Both the position numbers and the translations under genes were made by a program. Positions 54,945 to 64,000 of a DNA stretch of 64,000 nt are shown here, piece by piece. The stretch is from NCBI RefSeq assembly GCF_008824185.1, contig NZ_CP044423.1, positions 137,501-201,500 of the forward strand, given 5' to 3'. The stretch comes from Paracoccus pantotrophus. Lineage in GTDB: Bacteria > Pseudomonadota > Alphaproteobacteria > Rhodobacterales > Rhodobacteraceae. The notes beneath the pieces were generated by a model that made no database searches, was not told where the DNA came from, and saw only the letters and a list, made by a program, of their open reading frames with translations. Every line of letters starts with the position of its first letter. The stretch's first letter is position 1.

Positions 54945-56448
54945 GGGCATCGAGCTGGCGCATCGCCTCGCCTGCCTTGAGGGCTAGCGCGGCGATCGTA
55001 AGGGCCGGGTTTACCGCGGCCGAAGTGGGAAGGACCGAGGCGTCGGTGATCCATAGATTGGGAATGTCGTGGCTCCGGCAGTCCAGATCGACGACGGAAG
55101 CACGCGGATCGGCACCGAGGCGCGCGGTGCCGCATTGATGTGAGGTGGTCTTGTTGCCGAATATCCGCACCATCACCACCGGGAATCCCGCCCGCTTCAT
55201 CACCTGCCTGGTGCGCTTGATCAACAGGTGATGCGCATCCATGTTGGAGCGCTGCCAGTCCATGACGATATCCTCGCCCCGAACCAGGACACGACTGTTC
55301 GGATTGGGCAGGTCCTCGCTGGTCAGAAACCAGCCGAAGGCGCGGTCGGCCATCAGCCTTGCCAGGAAACGCGGCATGGCCGGCACCTGCGCCTTGAGGA
55401 TATTGCCGGTGATCCGTCCCAGAAGCTGCACATTGCCAAGCGGCGCATGAACCTGCGGATCGTCGTTGTAGAAATCGTTGAAGAACAGCGTTTTCTGATA
55501 GATCGAGTCATTTCGCAGAAACGGGTTCAGCGTGATCATCGCGCTGGTGTTATGATTCATGAAGTTCCGGCCAAGCTGGTCCGAGCGGTTGCCCAGCCCA
55601 GTCGGATGCGCCGCGTTGGCCGAGCGCAGCAGCAGTGCCGCCGATTGCACCGCCCCCGCCGCCACGGCGAAATGCCGCGCGGTCAGGCGCTCCTCTCGCC
55701 CGTTGCGGCGAAGGACCGCCGCAACCACCTCGTGCCCATCCGCGTCGGTTTCCAACCGCATTACCTGCGCGCCGGTGATCAGCCGCACGTTGGGATACTT
55801 CAGCGCATCGGCCAGCGGTCCAACCTCGGCATCGATCTTGCCGGCGCCGCCGGTATTGGGGAAGGCGTCCCATCCGGTCCGGCCGCGCTTCAGCCAGGCA
55901 TCGATGTCGATGGCCAGCGGCAGGCTGGCGGGATGGACGCCCGCCCGCTTCAGCCGCTCGCGCACCAGTTGTAGCGCCGGCTCGTCCGGGACCGGCGGAA
56001 AGGGAAACGGACCCGACCGGGGAGGCTCGGTCGGGTCCTGCCCGGTCGCGCCGCGCACCTTGAAGAGCGCCTCGGCCCGGGCATACCACGGCTCCATGTC
56101 GTCATAGGACATATCCCAGCCGGGCGAGGTGCCCTGCAGATGCGGTCGCGCCCTGAAATCCTCGACGCGGTAGCGATACATCACCGCGCCGTAGAATTTC
56201 GAGTTGCCGCCGACGTAGTAATAGTTCCCCGGCAGGAATTTCTTGCCGTCGGAGCCGATCCATTCCTCGTCCGAGCGATAGAAGCCCCGCTCGAAGATCG
56301 CCACATCGTCGCGCGCCTCGGCCGTGTCGGCCAGATGCTCGCCGCGTTCCAGGATCAGGATACGCGCACCCGTTGGAGCCAGCGCCGAAGCGAGCGTGGC
56401 GCCCCCGATGCCCGAACCGATGATGATGACATCGCTGTCCGTGCTCAT
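54937..56448 (-). CDS. GMC-family FAD oxidoreductase
   Basis: The 503-residue protein has an N-terminal dinucleotide-binding motif 'VIIIGSGIGGATLA', the GMC N domain ('YYYVGGNSKFYGAVMYRYR') and the GMC C domain ('TTSHQCGTARLG' with the active-site His, 'LWITDASVLPTSAAVNPALT'). Such enzymes oxidise alcohols, sugars or polyols. The start at 56448 is 7 nt after the ATPase stop and is preferred to a longer reading. It is last in the seven-gene operon. Confidence 0.9.
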   Translation of the reverse strand: MSTDSDVIIIGSGIGGATLASALAPTGARILILERGEHLADTAEARDDVAIFERGFYRSDEEWIGSDGKKFLPGNYYYVGGNSKFYGAVMYRYRVEDFRARPHLQGTSPGWDMSYDDMEPWYARAEALFKVRGATGQDPTEPPRSGPFPFPPVPDEPALQLVRERLKRAGVHPASLPLAIDIDAWLKRGRTGWDAFPNTGGAGKIDAEVGPLADALKYPNVRLITGAQVMRLETDADGHEVVAAVLRRNGREERLTARHFAVAAGAVQSAALLLRSANAAHPTGLGNRSDQLGRNFMNHNTSAMITLNPFLRNDSIYQKTLFFNDFYNDDPQVHAPLGNVQLLGRITGNILKAQVPAMPRFLARLMADRAFGWFLTSEDLPNPNSRVLVRGEDIVMDWQRSNMDAHHLLIKRTRQVMKRAGFPVVMVRIFGNKTTSHQCGTARLGADPRASVVDLDCRSHDIPNLWITDASVLPTSAAVNPALTIAALALKAGEAMRQLDAQL

Positions 56449-56455
56449 GGTCACC

Positions 56456-57553
56456 TCAGTCGATGCGGATTTCGGTCTGCGGATCGAACAGAACCACCTT
56501 GGCCATCTCGACCGCAAGCCGGGCGGTCTGGCCCGCTTGCGCGGTGCGCGGTGCAAGCCGGGCGATCACCTCGACACCGCCCAGGGTGAACATGGCAAGC
56601 GTATCGGGACCGGTGGGCTCGACCACCTCGATGGCGGCCTGCACGGCCTGCTGGCCCGGCTCGGCGACGGAAAAACCCTCGGGTCGGATGCCGACCAGCA
56701 CCGGCTTGCCGGCATATTGCCGTCGCGCGGCCTCGCTGAGCGCCACGCCGGAAATGCGCGACCTGCCGCCATCGGGCTGGTCCATCTCCAGCTCCGGCCC
56801 CGCGGCACCCTCGATCAGGCGGCCCGGGATGATGTTCATCGCCGGCGAGCCCACGAAACGCGCCACATAGACATTGGCCGGCCGGTCATAGACCACCTGC
56901 GGCTCGTCCAGATGCTGCACGATGCCGTCCTTCATCACCGCGACGCGGGTGGCGAGCGTCATCGCCTCGATCTGGTCATGCGTCACATAGACGATGGTGG
57001 TGCCCAGCCGCTGGTGCAGGCGCTTGATCTCGGTGCGCATGTCCACGCGCAGCTTGGCGTCCAGGTTCGACAGCGGCTCGTCGAACAGGAACAGCTTGGG
57101 ATGACGGACCAGCGCGCGGCCCATGGCGACCCGCTGTCGCTGCCCGCCCGACAGTTGCGAGGGGCGGCGATCCAGAAGGTGCGCCATCTGCAACAGCTCG
57201 GCCGCCTCGCGGGTGGCCTTGTCGCGCTCGGCTGGCGGCACGCCGCGGATCTTCATGCCGAACTCGATGTTCTGGCGCACCGTCATGGTGGGGTAGAGCG
57301 CATAGGACTGGAACACCATGGCGATGTCGCGGTCCTTGGGCGAGAGGTCGTTCACCACATCGCCGTCGATGCGGATCTGGCCGGCGGTGATGCCCTCAAG
57401 GCCCGCGATCATGTTGAGCAGCGTGGACTTGCCGCAGCCCGAGGGGCCGAGCAACACCAGGAAGTCCCCGCTGCCGATCGAGATGCTGACCTCCTTGAGC
57501 ACCTCCATGCTGCCATAGGCCTTGCGGACGCGATCGATTTCAAGAGTAGCCAT
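56456..57553 (-). CDS. sugar-type ABC importer ATPase (UgpC/MalK family)
   Basis: The 365-residue ATPase has Walker A 'GPSGCGKSTLL', signature 'LSGGQRQRVAMGRALV', Walker B 'LFLFDEPLSNLDAKLR', H-loop 'YVTHDQ' and the C-terminal MOP/TOBE domain of carbohydrate importers. It serves the two permeases and binding protein encoded upstream. Confidence 0.95.
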   Translation of the reverse strand: MATLEIDRVRKAYGSMEVLKEVSISIGSGDFLVLLGPSGCGKSTLLNMIAGLEGITAGQIRIDGDVVNDLSPKDRDIAMVFQSYALYPTMTVRQNIEFGMKIRGVPPAERDKATREAAELLQMAHLLDRRPSQLSGGQRQRVAMGRALVRHPKLFLFDEPLSNLDAKLRVDMRTEIKRLHQRLGTTIVYVTHDQIEAMTLATRVAVMKDGIVQHLDEPQVVYDRPANVYVARFVGSPAMNIIPGRLIEGAAGPELEMDQPDGGRSRISGVALSEAARRQYAGKPVLVGIRPEGFSVAEPGQQAVQAAIEVVEPTGPDTLAMFTLGGVEVIARLAPRTAQAGQTARLAVEMAKVVLFDPQTEIRID

Positions 57554-57558
57554 ATCGG

Positions 57559-58437
57559 TCAGCCTTTCACTGCGCCGGCGGTCAGCCCACGGACGAAATA
57601 GCGGCCCGCGACGACATAGACGACAAGGGTGGGAAGAGCGGCGATCATGGCGGCGGCCATGTCGACGTTATACTGTTTGCGGCCCATGGTGACGTTCACC
57701 ACGTTGTTCAGCGCCACGGTGACGGGCGAGGATTCCCCGGCGGTGAAGGACACGCCGAACAGGAAATCGTTCCAGATCTGGGTGAACTGCCAGATGCACG
57801 AGACGACCATGATCGGCAGCGCCGCCGGCAGCATGATCGAGAAGAAGATGCGGAAGAAGCCCGCACCGTCGATCTGCGCCGCCTTGGTCAGCTCGTCCGG
57901 GATGGTGACGAAATAGTTGCGGAAGAACAGCGTGGTGAAGCAGATGCCATAGACGGTATGCACCAGCACCAGGCCCGGGATCGTGCCCGACAGCCCAAGC
58001 TTGCCCAGCACCTGCGCCATCGGCAGCAAGACCGCCTGGAAGGGCAGGAAGCAGCCGAACAGGATCAACCCGAAGACCAGGTTGGCGCCGCGAAAGCGCC
58101 ATTTCGTCAGCACATAGCCGTTCAGCGCCCCGATGCCCGTGGACAGCAGGACCGCCGGGACGACCATCATCAACGAGTTGATGAAATAGGGCTTCAACCC
58201 CGTGCAGGCGGTGCCGATGCAAGCCTGGCTCCAGGCCTTGCCCCAGGCCTCGAACGTGACCGCCTCGGGCAGGCCGATGAACGAGCCGCCATAGATCTCG
58301 TCCAGCGATTTGAGCGAGGTGGTGATCATCACCCAGAGCGGCATCAGGTAAAGCGCGGCCAACAGCGCCAGGCTGCCATAGATGAAGGTCCGCCCGATCA
58401 TGCGCGAGCGCGGGGCAGAGCCGTATTCACTGGCCAT
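57559..58437 (-). CDS. sugar-type ABC permease (MalG-like)
   Basis: The 292-residue protein has six helices and the EAA loop 'ELTKAAQIDGAGFFRIFFSIMLPAALP' (about 190-215). It overlaps the other permease gene by 11 nt. Confidence 0.92.
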   Translation of the reverse strand: MASEYGSAPRSRMIGRTFIYGSLALLAALYLMPLWVMITTSLKSLDEIYGGSFIGLPEAVTFEAWGKAWSQACIGTACTGLKPYFINSLMMVVPAVLLSTGIGALNGYVLTKWRFRGANLVFGLILFGCFLPFQAVLLPMAQVLGKLGLSGTIPGLVLVHTVYGICFTTLFFRNYFVTIPDELTKAAQIDGAGFFRIFFSIMLPAALPIMVVSCIWQFTQIWNDFLFGVSFTAGESSPVTVALNNVVNVTMGRKQYNVDMAAAMIAALPTLVVYVVAGRYFVRGLTAGAVKG

Positions 58438-59323
58438 GGCGACCCTCCTTCAGCTCGGAATAGAGATAGGGGATGATGATCGCCGCGACGGTCATCAGCA
58501 TCATCATGGCGCTGGCCGCGCCGACGCCCATCTGGTTGCGCCGGAACGTGGCCGAGAACATGAAGGTCGAGGGCACCTCGGTCGCATTGCCCGGCCCCCC
58601 GTTGGTCATGGCCAGCACGAGGTCGAAGTTCTTGATGGCGATATAGCTCAGCAGCACGATCACCGACAGGAAGGCGGGGCGCAGCATCGGCACGATGATG
58701 CTGGCATAGATACGGGGCAGCGTGGCGCCCTCGATCTGCGCGGCCTTGATCACCGAATTGTCGATGCCGCGCAGCCCGGCCAGGAAAATGGCCATGGCGA
58801 AGCCCGAGGATTGCCAGACCGCGGCGATGACGATGGTGTAGATGGCGAATTTCGGCTGGGTGATCCAGTTGAAGACGAAGCTTTCCCAGCCAAGCCCGTT
58901 GACCACCTTCTGGATGCCGAGGTCCGGGTTCAGGATCCATTTCCAGGCCGTACCGGTGACGATGAACGAGAGTGCCATCGGGTAGAGATAGACGGCGCGC
59001 AACGCGCCCTCGGCCCGGATGTTCTGGTCCAGGAGGATCGCCATGACCAGCCCGACACCGATGGTCACGACCAGGAACAGCGCCGAGAAGATGAACAGGT
59101 TCGCCACCGCCGTGTGCCAGCGCGGCGTGGCCCACAGCCGGTAATACTGCTCCAGCCCGACGAAATCGTATTGCGGCACCATCCGGGACGAAGACAGCGA
59201 GATCCAGCCGGTCCAGGCGATGAACAGATAGACGCCGACAAGGATCACCAGCAGGCTTGGCGCCATGACCAGGCGCGGGAGCCAATCGGCCAGCCGATCG
59301 GAAATGCTTTTCTTTCGGGTCAT
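58427..59323 (-). CDS. sugar-type ABC permease (MalF-like)
   Basis: The 298-residue protein has six helices and an EAA loop ('SVIKAAQIEGATLPRIYASIIVPMLRP'). It is the partner of the MalG-like permease. It follows the binding-protein gene after a short hairpin-containing gap. Confidence 0.92.
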   Translation of the reverse strand: MTRKKSISDRLADWLPRLVMAPSLLVILVGVYLFIAWTGWISLSSSRMVPQYDFVGLEQYYRLWATPRWHTAVANLFIFSALFLVVTIGVGLVMAILLDQNIRAEGALRAVYLYPMALSFIVTGTAWKWILNPDLGIQKVVNGLGWESFVFNWITQPKFAIYTIVIAAVWQSSGFAMAIFLAGLRGIDNSVIKAAQIEGATLPRIYASIIVPMLRPAFLSVIVLLSYIAIKNFDLVLAMTNGGPGNATEVPSTFMFSATFRRNQMGVGAASAMMMLMTVAAIIIPYLYSELKEGRHGQ

Positions 59324-59367
59324 GACGATCCTCTCCAGAAAAAAGGGGTATGGTGCGGCAGGACCCG

Positions 59368-59386
59368 CCGGATCGAGGATATCCGG
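59368..59386 (-). terminator. hairpin between binding-protein and permease genes
   Basis: Arms ccggat/atccgg form a small GC-rich hairpin in the 85-bp gap. Such structures often lower expression of permeases relative to the binding protein; no T tract follows directly, so attenuation or mRNA stabilisation is inferred. Confidence 0.4.
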
Positions 59387-59408
59387 CAGGCCCGGTCCGC
59401 AGGCGGGA

Positions 59409-60662
59409 TCAGCGGGCGTTGTCGATCCCGCTGACCAGCATCTGCACCGCGTCCTCCGAGGCCATATCGGTCACGAAGAACTGCGCGACGACATCGCCGA
59501 ATACGGTGGAGAAATGCGGCTGGCTGGCAAAGCCATGGGTCGAGGCACCGAGCATGGCGCCGTTCTCGATCGCGACGGCGCGATCCTCGAAGCCCTTCTT
59601 CGCGCAATCGTCGAAATCGTCCACTGGCAGGTCGGTGCGGGCCGGGATCGAGCCCTTGATCAGGTTGAAGTCATGCTGCACCTTGGGGTCCATGACCACC
59701 TCGGCCAAGGCATCCTGCGCCTTTGTCACCTCTGGATCGCTCACCTCGAACATGCCGAAACTGTCGATCAGCCATTGGAAGGACGGGGTTTCCGAAGGCG
59801 TGGCGAAGCACAGGAAATCCTCGCCCGGCTTGAGGCCCTTGGCAAGGAACTCGCCCTTGGCCCAGTCGCCCATGATCTGCATGGCGGCCTGGCCATCGAT
59901 CACCATACCAGAAGCTACGGCCCAGTCGCGCCCAGTAAACCCATTGTCGACCAGCCCGCGGACCTGCCGCAAGGTATCGAAAACCTGCTTCATGGTATCC
60001 GATGAGAGTGCCTCGGGGTCCAGATCGACCAGCGCCTTGTTATAGAACTCGGGACCGCCGATATCGGCGACCAGGGCATCAAAGATCACCTGAATCTGCC
60101 AGGGCTCGTCGCCCATGGCCAGCGGGATGACGCCGGCCTCCCTCAGCCTCGCCCCGTCCTCGATCAGTTCGGCCCAGGTGCCGGGCTGGTCAATGCCGGC
60201 CTTGTCGAATGCGGCCTTGTTCGCCCAAACCCAGTTCTGACGGTGCATGTTGATCGGCACCGCGATCAGATCGTCACCGTTCTTGACGAAGGGCAACACT
60301 TGCGGGGCGATCGTGGCTTCCCAGCCATTCGCCTCGGCAAGTGCGTTCAGATCGCGCATCACGCCCTCGGCCGACCAGTCGATACCTTCCCAACCGATAA
60401 ACTGCATCGAGCCGGGCGGGTTTCCCGAAGCAAGGCGGCTGCGCAATGCCTGCTGCATGTTGCCACCGGATTGCCCCCCAACCGCACTGTCCTGCCAACC
60501 GAAGCCTTTCGCAGCGAGAGCTTCGCGAACGACATTCAGGGCAGCGGCTTCACTTTCGGCGACCCAGTGGTGCATGACCTCCAACCTTGTCTCGGCCTGG
60601 GCGGGCATCGCGGCCATCAGCGCGAGAGAGCTTGCGAGGAAAGATGAATAAAGGCTCTTCAT
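59409..60662 (-). CDS. periplasmic sugar-binding protein of the ABC importer
   Basis: The 417-residue family-1 solute-binding protein has a signal peptide cleaved after 'MPAQAE' and typical blocks ('RLEVMHHWVAESEAAALN', 'KNGDDLIAVPINMHRQNWVWANKAAFDKAGI', 'GQAAMQIMGDWAKGEF'). GGGAGATTCCC precedes the ATG at 60662. It resembles glucose/polyol-type binders, but the ligand cannot be read from sequence. Confidence 0.92.
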   Translation of the reverse strand: MKSLYSSFLASSLALMAAMPAQAETRLEVMHHWVAESEAAALNVVREALAAKGFGWQDSAVGGQSGGNMQQALRSRLASGNPPGSMQFIGWEGIDWSAEGVMRDLNALAEANGWEATIAPQVLPFVKNGDDLIAVPINMHRQNWVWANKAAFDKAGIDQPGTWAELIEDGARLREAGVIPLAMGDEPWQIQVIFDALVADIGGPEFYNKALVDLDPEALSSDTMKQVFDTLRQVRGLVDNGFTGRDWAVASGMVIDGQAAMQIMGDWAKGEFLAKGLKPGEDFLCFATPSETPSFQWLIDSFGMFEVSDPEVTKAQDALAEVVMDPKVQHDFNLIKGSIPARTDLPVDDFDDCAKKGFEDRAVAIENGAMLGASTHGFASQPHFSTVFGDVVAQFFVTDMASEDAVQMLVSGIDNAR

Positions 60663-60731
60663 TGGGAATCTCCCTGATTTCATGAGGAATGGAAGTCCGG
60701 CGGCGTTCTGCTCTTCTCGGACCGTTTAAGT

Positions 60732-62039
60732 TCAGGCCTCGACAGCGGCGCCGTACTCCACGTTTCGGCCGCCATAGCGGCGGACGCGGATATTTGCTTG
60801 CTCGGCATGACCGACGAAGCCTTCCATGTGGCACAGGCGCGACGCATACGCGCCGATCATGGTTGAGGCTTCGTCGGTCAGGACTTTCTGGTAGGTGCAG
60901 GTCTTGAGGAACTTCCCGACCCACAGCCCGCCGGTATAGCGCGCGGCCCGCAATGTCGGCAGCGTGTGGTTGGTGCCGATCACCTTGTCCCCGAAGGCGA
61001 CATTGGTGCGCGCGCCAAGAAACAGCGCGCCATAGTTCGTCATGTTGTTCAGGAAATAGTCGGGATCGGCGGTCATCACCTGCACATGTTCCGAGGCCAC
61101 GCGATCACCCTCGGCCACCATCTCGTCCAGCGTGTCGCAGAGGATGATCTCGCCGTAATCCTCCCATGCCTTGCGTGCGATCTCAGCGGTGGGCAAGATC
61201 GTCAGCAGGCGCTCGATCTCGCGCAGCGTGTCACGGGCCAGCTTTTCGGAATTGGTGATCATCACTGCCGGCGAGTTCGCGCCGTGCTCGGCCTGACCCA
61301 ACAGATCGGTGGCGCAGATCTCGCCGTCCACGCTGTCGTCGGCGATGACCAGCGTCTCGGTCGGGCCGGCGAAGAGGTCGATGCCGACCTTGCCGAAGAG
61401 CAACCGCTTGGCCTCGGCGACATAGGCGTTGCCGGGACCGGCCAGCATGTCCACTGGGGCTATGCTTTCGGTGCCGTAGCCCATGGCGGCGATTGCCTGC
61501 ACGCCGCCGAGGCAATAGATCTCTTCCGCGCCGGCCAGCGCCTGTGCCGCGACGATCTTTTCGGCGATCCGGCCCTTGAAGGGCGGGGCGCAGGTGATGA
61601 CGCGCTGGCATCCGGCGACCTTGGCAGTCAGCACGGTCATATGAGCCGAGGCCAGCAGCGGATATTTCCCGCCCGGCACATAACAGCCGACATTCTGGAT
61701 TGGCACGTTCTTGTGGCCGAGGATGACGCCTGGCAGGGTCTCGACCTCGAGGTCCAACATGGTATCCCGCTGGGCCTGGGCGAAATTGCGGATCTGTTCC
61801 TGCGCGAAATCCAGATCGTGGCGTTCCTGTTTGGTCAGTCCGTTGACGCAACCCGCGATTTCGGCCTCGGTCAAGCGATAGCTGTCCCGATCGAGCCCGT
61901 CGAATTTGATGCTGAGTGCGCGCACGGCCTTGTCACCACCTTCGGCGACCTGTGCCAGAAGGGCGCGGACGGCCTCGGTGACGGAGGGATCGGTCTGGTC
62001 GCCTTGCGTGAGGCGCGCGGTCTTCACATGCCGGATCAT
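60732..62039 (-). CDS. histidinol-dehydrogenase-family NAD-dependent alcohol dehydrogenase (HpsN-like)
   Basis: The 435-residue protein has the family core: 'VGCYVPGGKYPLLASAHMTVLTAKVAG', 'MLAGPGNAYVAEAKRLLFG', 'GIDLFAGPTETLVIAD', 'LLGQAEHG' and 'GTNHTLPT'. The context is catabolic, not his biosynthesis. The closest characterised relatives by motif and context are HpsN-type enzymes, which oxidise dihydroxypropane sulfonate, but other short polyol substrates are possible. Start at 62039 follows AGAGGTAG. Confidence 0.85.
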   Translation of the reverse strand: MIRHVKTARLTQGDQTDPSVTEAVRALLAQVAEGGDKAVRALSIKFDGLDRDSYRLTEAEIAGCVNGLTKQERHDLDFAQEQIRNFAQAQRDTMLDLEVETLPGVILGHKNVPIQNVGCYVPGGKYPLLASAHMTVLTAKVAGCQRVITCAPPFKGRIAEKIVAAQALAGAEEIYCLGGVQAIAAMGYGTESIAPVDMLAGPGNAYVAEAKRLLFGKVGIDLFAGPTETLVIADDSVDGEICATDLLGQAEHGANSPAVMITNSEKLARDTLREIERLLTILPTAEIARKAWEDYGEIILCDTLDEMVAEGDRVASEHVQVMTADPDYFLNNMTNYGALFLGARTNVAFGDKVIGTNHTLPTLRAARYTGGLWVGKFLKTCTYQKVLTDEASTMIGAYASRLCHMEGFVGHAEQANIRVRRYGGRNVEYGAAVEA

Positions 62040-62144
62040 GGCAAATCTACCTCTGGGGGTGGAAACCTTGCGGCCACCCAAGCTGATTTCTGGAATAGGA
62101 TGAAAGGCAGGGGGCGGGGGCGGCCGGGGTCACCCCCAGCAAGA

Positions 62145-63947
62145 TCAGAGCATTTGCTCTTTAGCGCGCATTTCGGCGTAGGCCGCTTGCTCCTTCTCGT
62201 AATAAGCGGGCGAAGGAAAGTCCCACCAGCCAGTGGCGAAGGGGCCCGCCGCATCGCGCGACACCATCACCTCAACCAGCGTCGGGCCATCTGTGTTCAG
62301 TGCGGCCTCTAGGGCGGGTTCCAGATCCTCGTCCTTCTCCACTTTCCACGCGTCGAGGCCGAAAGCGCGGGCGGTGGCGGCGATGTCAGCGGAATATGGT
62401 TCGCCGTTGCCGGCATGGTGGTTAAATTCGGACGCGATGTGACGACCCATGAACTTGCGCTGGCCGCCGCGGATCGACATGTAGCCCTGGTTGTTCAGCA
62501 CCAGGAAGACCACGTTGATGCCGTTCATCACGGCGGTGCCCATTTCGGGCAGCGACATCATGAAGTCGCCGTCGCCGACGATGGCCACGACCTTCTTGTC
62601 GGGGCAGGCCAGCTTGGCGCCCATGGCGGCCGGAACTGCCCAGCCCATCGGCGAGAACGAGCCCGAGGTAAGATGGGTGCGCGGCTCGTAGACCGGGAAG
62701 CTCTGCTTCACTGCGCCCTGCGTGTTGCCCGAGCCGACCACGACGATCCCGTCGCGCGGCAGCACCTTGCGCAGCGCGACCAGCGGCCGCTGCGAGGTAA
62801 AAGGGGTCTCGCGGCTGTTCTCGCGCGGTTCGACCTGTGCGTGCCAGTCGGCCTTGGCCTTTTGCACCTCGGCGTGGAAATCGGCGTTGCGGTCGCGCAG
62901 CGCAGTGGCGTCGGCATCGCTGATCGCCTCCAGCAGCTGGCCAAGCGCGATCTTCGCGTCCGAGACGATGCCGACCTCGGTCGGATAGGTCTTGCCGATC
63001 TCGCGCGGGTCCAGGTCGATATGGATCAGCTTGCCGGGCGGGAAGCTGAAGGACACGCCCTTGGCATAGGACGAGGCCGACCAGTCGGTGAAGCGGCAGC
63101 CCACCGAGACCACCACATCGGCCGAGGCGGTGATCTGGTTGCCGCAGGTGGTGCCGGTCTGGCCGACGGCGCCGATGAACAACTCGTTGTCCTCGGCGAT
63201 GGCACCCTTGCCGTTCCAGGTGATGGACACGGCTGCGCCCAGCTTTTCGGCCAGCGCGGTCAGTTCGGCCGACGCATCGGCGGTGATCGCCCCGCCGCCG
63301 GCGACGATCACCGGGCGGCGGGCCGACAGCAGGACCTTGGCGGCCGCCTCGATCGCCTTGGGATCGGGATAAGCGACTCCGACGGGCAGGCGCTTGTCCA
63401 GCGGGTGGATGGTGACCTCCTCGGCCTCGACCTGAACATCCATCGGGACTTCGACATGAACCGGGCCGGGGCGGCCGGTCAGCATCTCGCTGAAGGCGCG
63501 GTGCATGATCGAGGGCAGCGTCCTGACCGAATGGGCCTGCCAGGCGCGCTTGGTCACCTGTTCGGTGATGCGCGGGAAGGCGTTGTCCTGCTGACGCTCG
63601 ATCTCCTGCATGGTGCCGTGGCCCTGCATGTAGGTCTGCGGCGAGCCGGAGACATAGAACACCGCCGTCGAATCGGTATAGGCGGTCGCCAGGCCGATGA
63701 TCGTGTTCGCCGCCCCCGGCCCGACCGAGGTCGAGCAGGCCATCGGCTTGCCGCAGGCGCGATAATAGCCATCCGCCATATGGACGGCACTCTGCTCGTG
63801 CATGACCTGGATGAAGGGGATCTCGGAGCCTTCCTGCAGGAAGGCGTCGAACAGCGACCAGATGCCGTGGCCCGGCACGCCCGCGACATATTCGACGCCG
63901 TATTCCTTCAGCGCACGCGCTACGACTTGTCCACCGGTAAGCTTCAT
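62145..63947 (-). CDS. thiamine-diphosphate-dependent enzyme, acetolactate-synthase-like
   Basis: The 600-residue protein has the three ThDP-enzyme domains: the N-terminal pyrimidine-binding part with the catalytic Glu in 'QVMHEQSAVHMADGYYR', a central domain ('PVIVAGGGAITADA') and the PP-binding domain with 'VGDGDFMMSLPEMGTAVMNGINVVFLVLNNQGY'. It lacks an adjacent regulatory subunit and sits in a catabolic operon, so it is more likely a lyase/ligase acting on a ketoacid or aldehyde intermediate than the anabolic IlvB. It is the first gene of the operon visible here. Confidence 0.87.
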   Translation of the reverse strand: MKLTGGQVVARALKEYGVEYVAGVPGHGIWSLFDAFLQEGSEIPFIQVMHEQSAVHMADGYYRACGKPMACSTSVGPGAANTIIGLATAYTDSTAVFYVSGSPQTYMQGHGTMQEIERQQDNAFPRITEQVTKRAWQAHSVRTLPSIMHRAFSEMLTGRPGPVHVEVPMDVQVEAEEVTIHPLDKRLPVGVAYPDPKAIEAAAKVLLSARRPVIVAGGGAITADASAELTALAEKLGAAVSITWNGKGAIAEDNELFIGAVGQTGTTCGNQITASADVVVSVGCRFTDWSASSYAKGVSFSFPPGKLIHIDLDPREIGKTYPTEVGIVSDAKIALGQLLEAISDADATALRDRNADFHAEVQKAKADWHAQVEPRENSRETPFTSQRPLVALRKVLPRDGIVVVGSGNTQGAVKQSFPVYEPRTHLTSGSFSPMGWAVPAAMGAKLACPDKKVVAIVGDGDFMMSLPEMGTAVMNGINVVFLVLNNQGYMSIRGGQRKFMGRHIASEFNHHAGNGEPYSADIAATARAFGLDAWKVEKDEDLEPALEAALNTDGPTLVEVMVSRDAAGPFATGWWDFPSPAYYEKEQAAYAEMRAKEQML

Positions 63948-64000
63948 GAGATTCCCCGTCTGGTTGCTGCACCCTTGGCATGGCGGTGCAAATCTGCGTT

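Overview
The window looks like the chromosome of a high-GC alphaproteobacterium of the Rhodobacter/Paracoccus group, most likely Paracoccus. The basis is gene order (the Rhodobacter-type hupTUV-hypF-hupSL...hypE order), the rRNA operon layout ending in 5S and tRNA-fMet with an enlarged 23S helix 9, and a salicylate/NRPS siderophore locus of the type expected for a parabactin-like molecule. Species assignment is inference; no database search was possible.

Layout. (1) 1-3154: the 3' part of an rRNA operon (23S lacking its first ~90 nt, 5S, initiator tRNA, terminator). (2) 3434-23356: a contiguous hydrogenase island on the + strand with the H2-sensing system (hupT kinase, hupUV regulatory hydrogenase), hypF, the uptake hydrogenase (hupS, hupL), a nickel permease (hupE), the cytochrome b (hupC), a terminator, then maturation and regulatory genes hupD-F-G-H-J-K, hypA-B, hupR, hypC-D-E. 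H2 sensed by HupUV is relayed through HupT to HupR, which controls hupSL. HupR has a degenerate AAA+ core, and hupS carries a one-base deletion that would abolish the uptake enzyme if real.

(3) 23583-34318: a mobile, AT-richer accessory region. It holds IS110 remnants, a frameshifted IS5-type transposase, an operon of an XRE-cupin-methyltransferase fusion regulator with an AzlCD exporter, a complete IS66 element (tnpABC plus an accessory gene), the 3' end of a GmrSD-type (DUF1524) restriction gene cut by that IS66, a tyrosine integrase, and a truncated nrdD. A B12 riboswitch upstream of nrdD now reads toward the integrase.

(4) 34978-54431: an iron-acquisition locus. It has a TonB receptor, salicylate-AMP ligase, isochorismate-pyruvate lyase, a FecBCD-type ABC importer, a flavin (LLM) monooxygenase, a 1906-residue NRPS (Cy-Cy-A-T-C, no thioesterase), a stand-alone aryl carrier protein and an IrtAB/YbtPQ-like ABC pair. 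A TGA-N9-TCA RirA-type box lies between the NRPS and the carrier-protein gene. The set fits a salicyl-oxazoline (or thiazoline) arm condensed onto a soluble amine, as in parabactin; the genes for isochorismate and dihydroxybenzoate are not in the window.

(5) 54771-63947: a conjugation-gene (DUF2274) scrap followed by a seven-gene minus-strand catabolic operon: TPP enzyme, histidinol-dehydrogenase-like enzyme, a complete sugar-type ABC importer and a GMC oxidoreductase. Its substrate is not recognisable from sequence.
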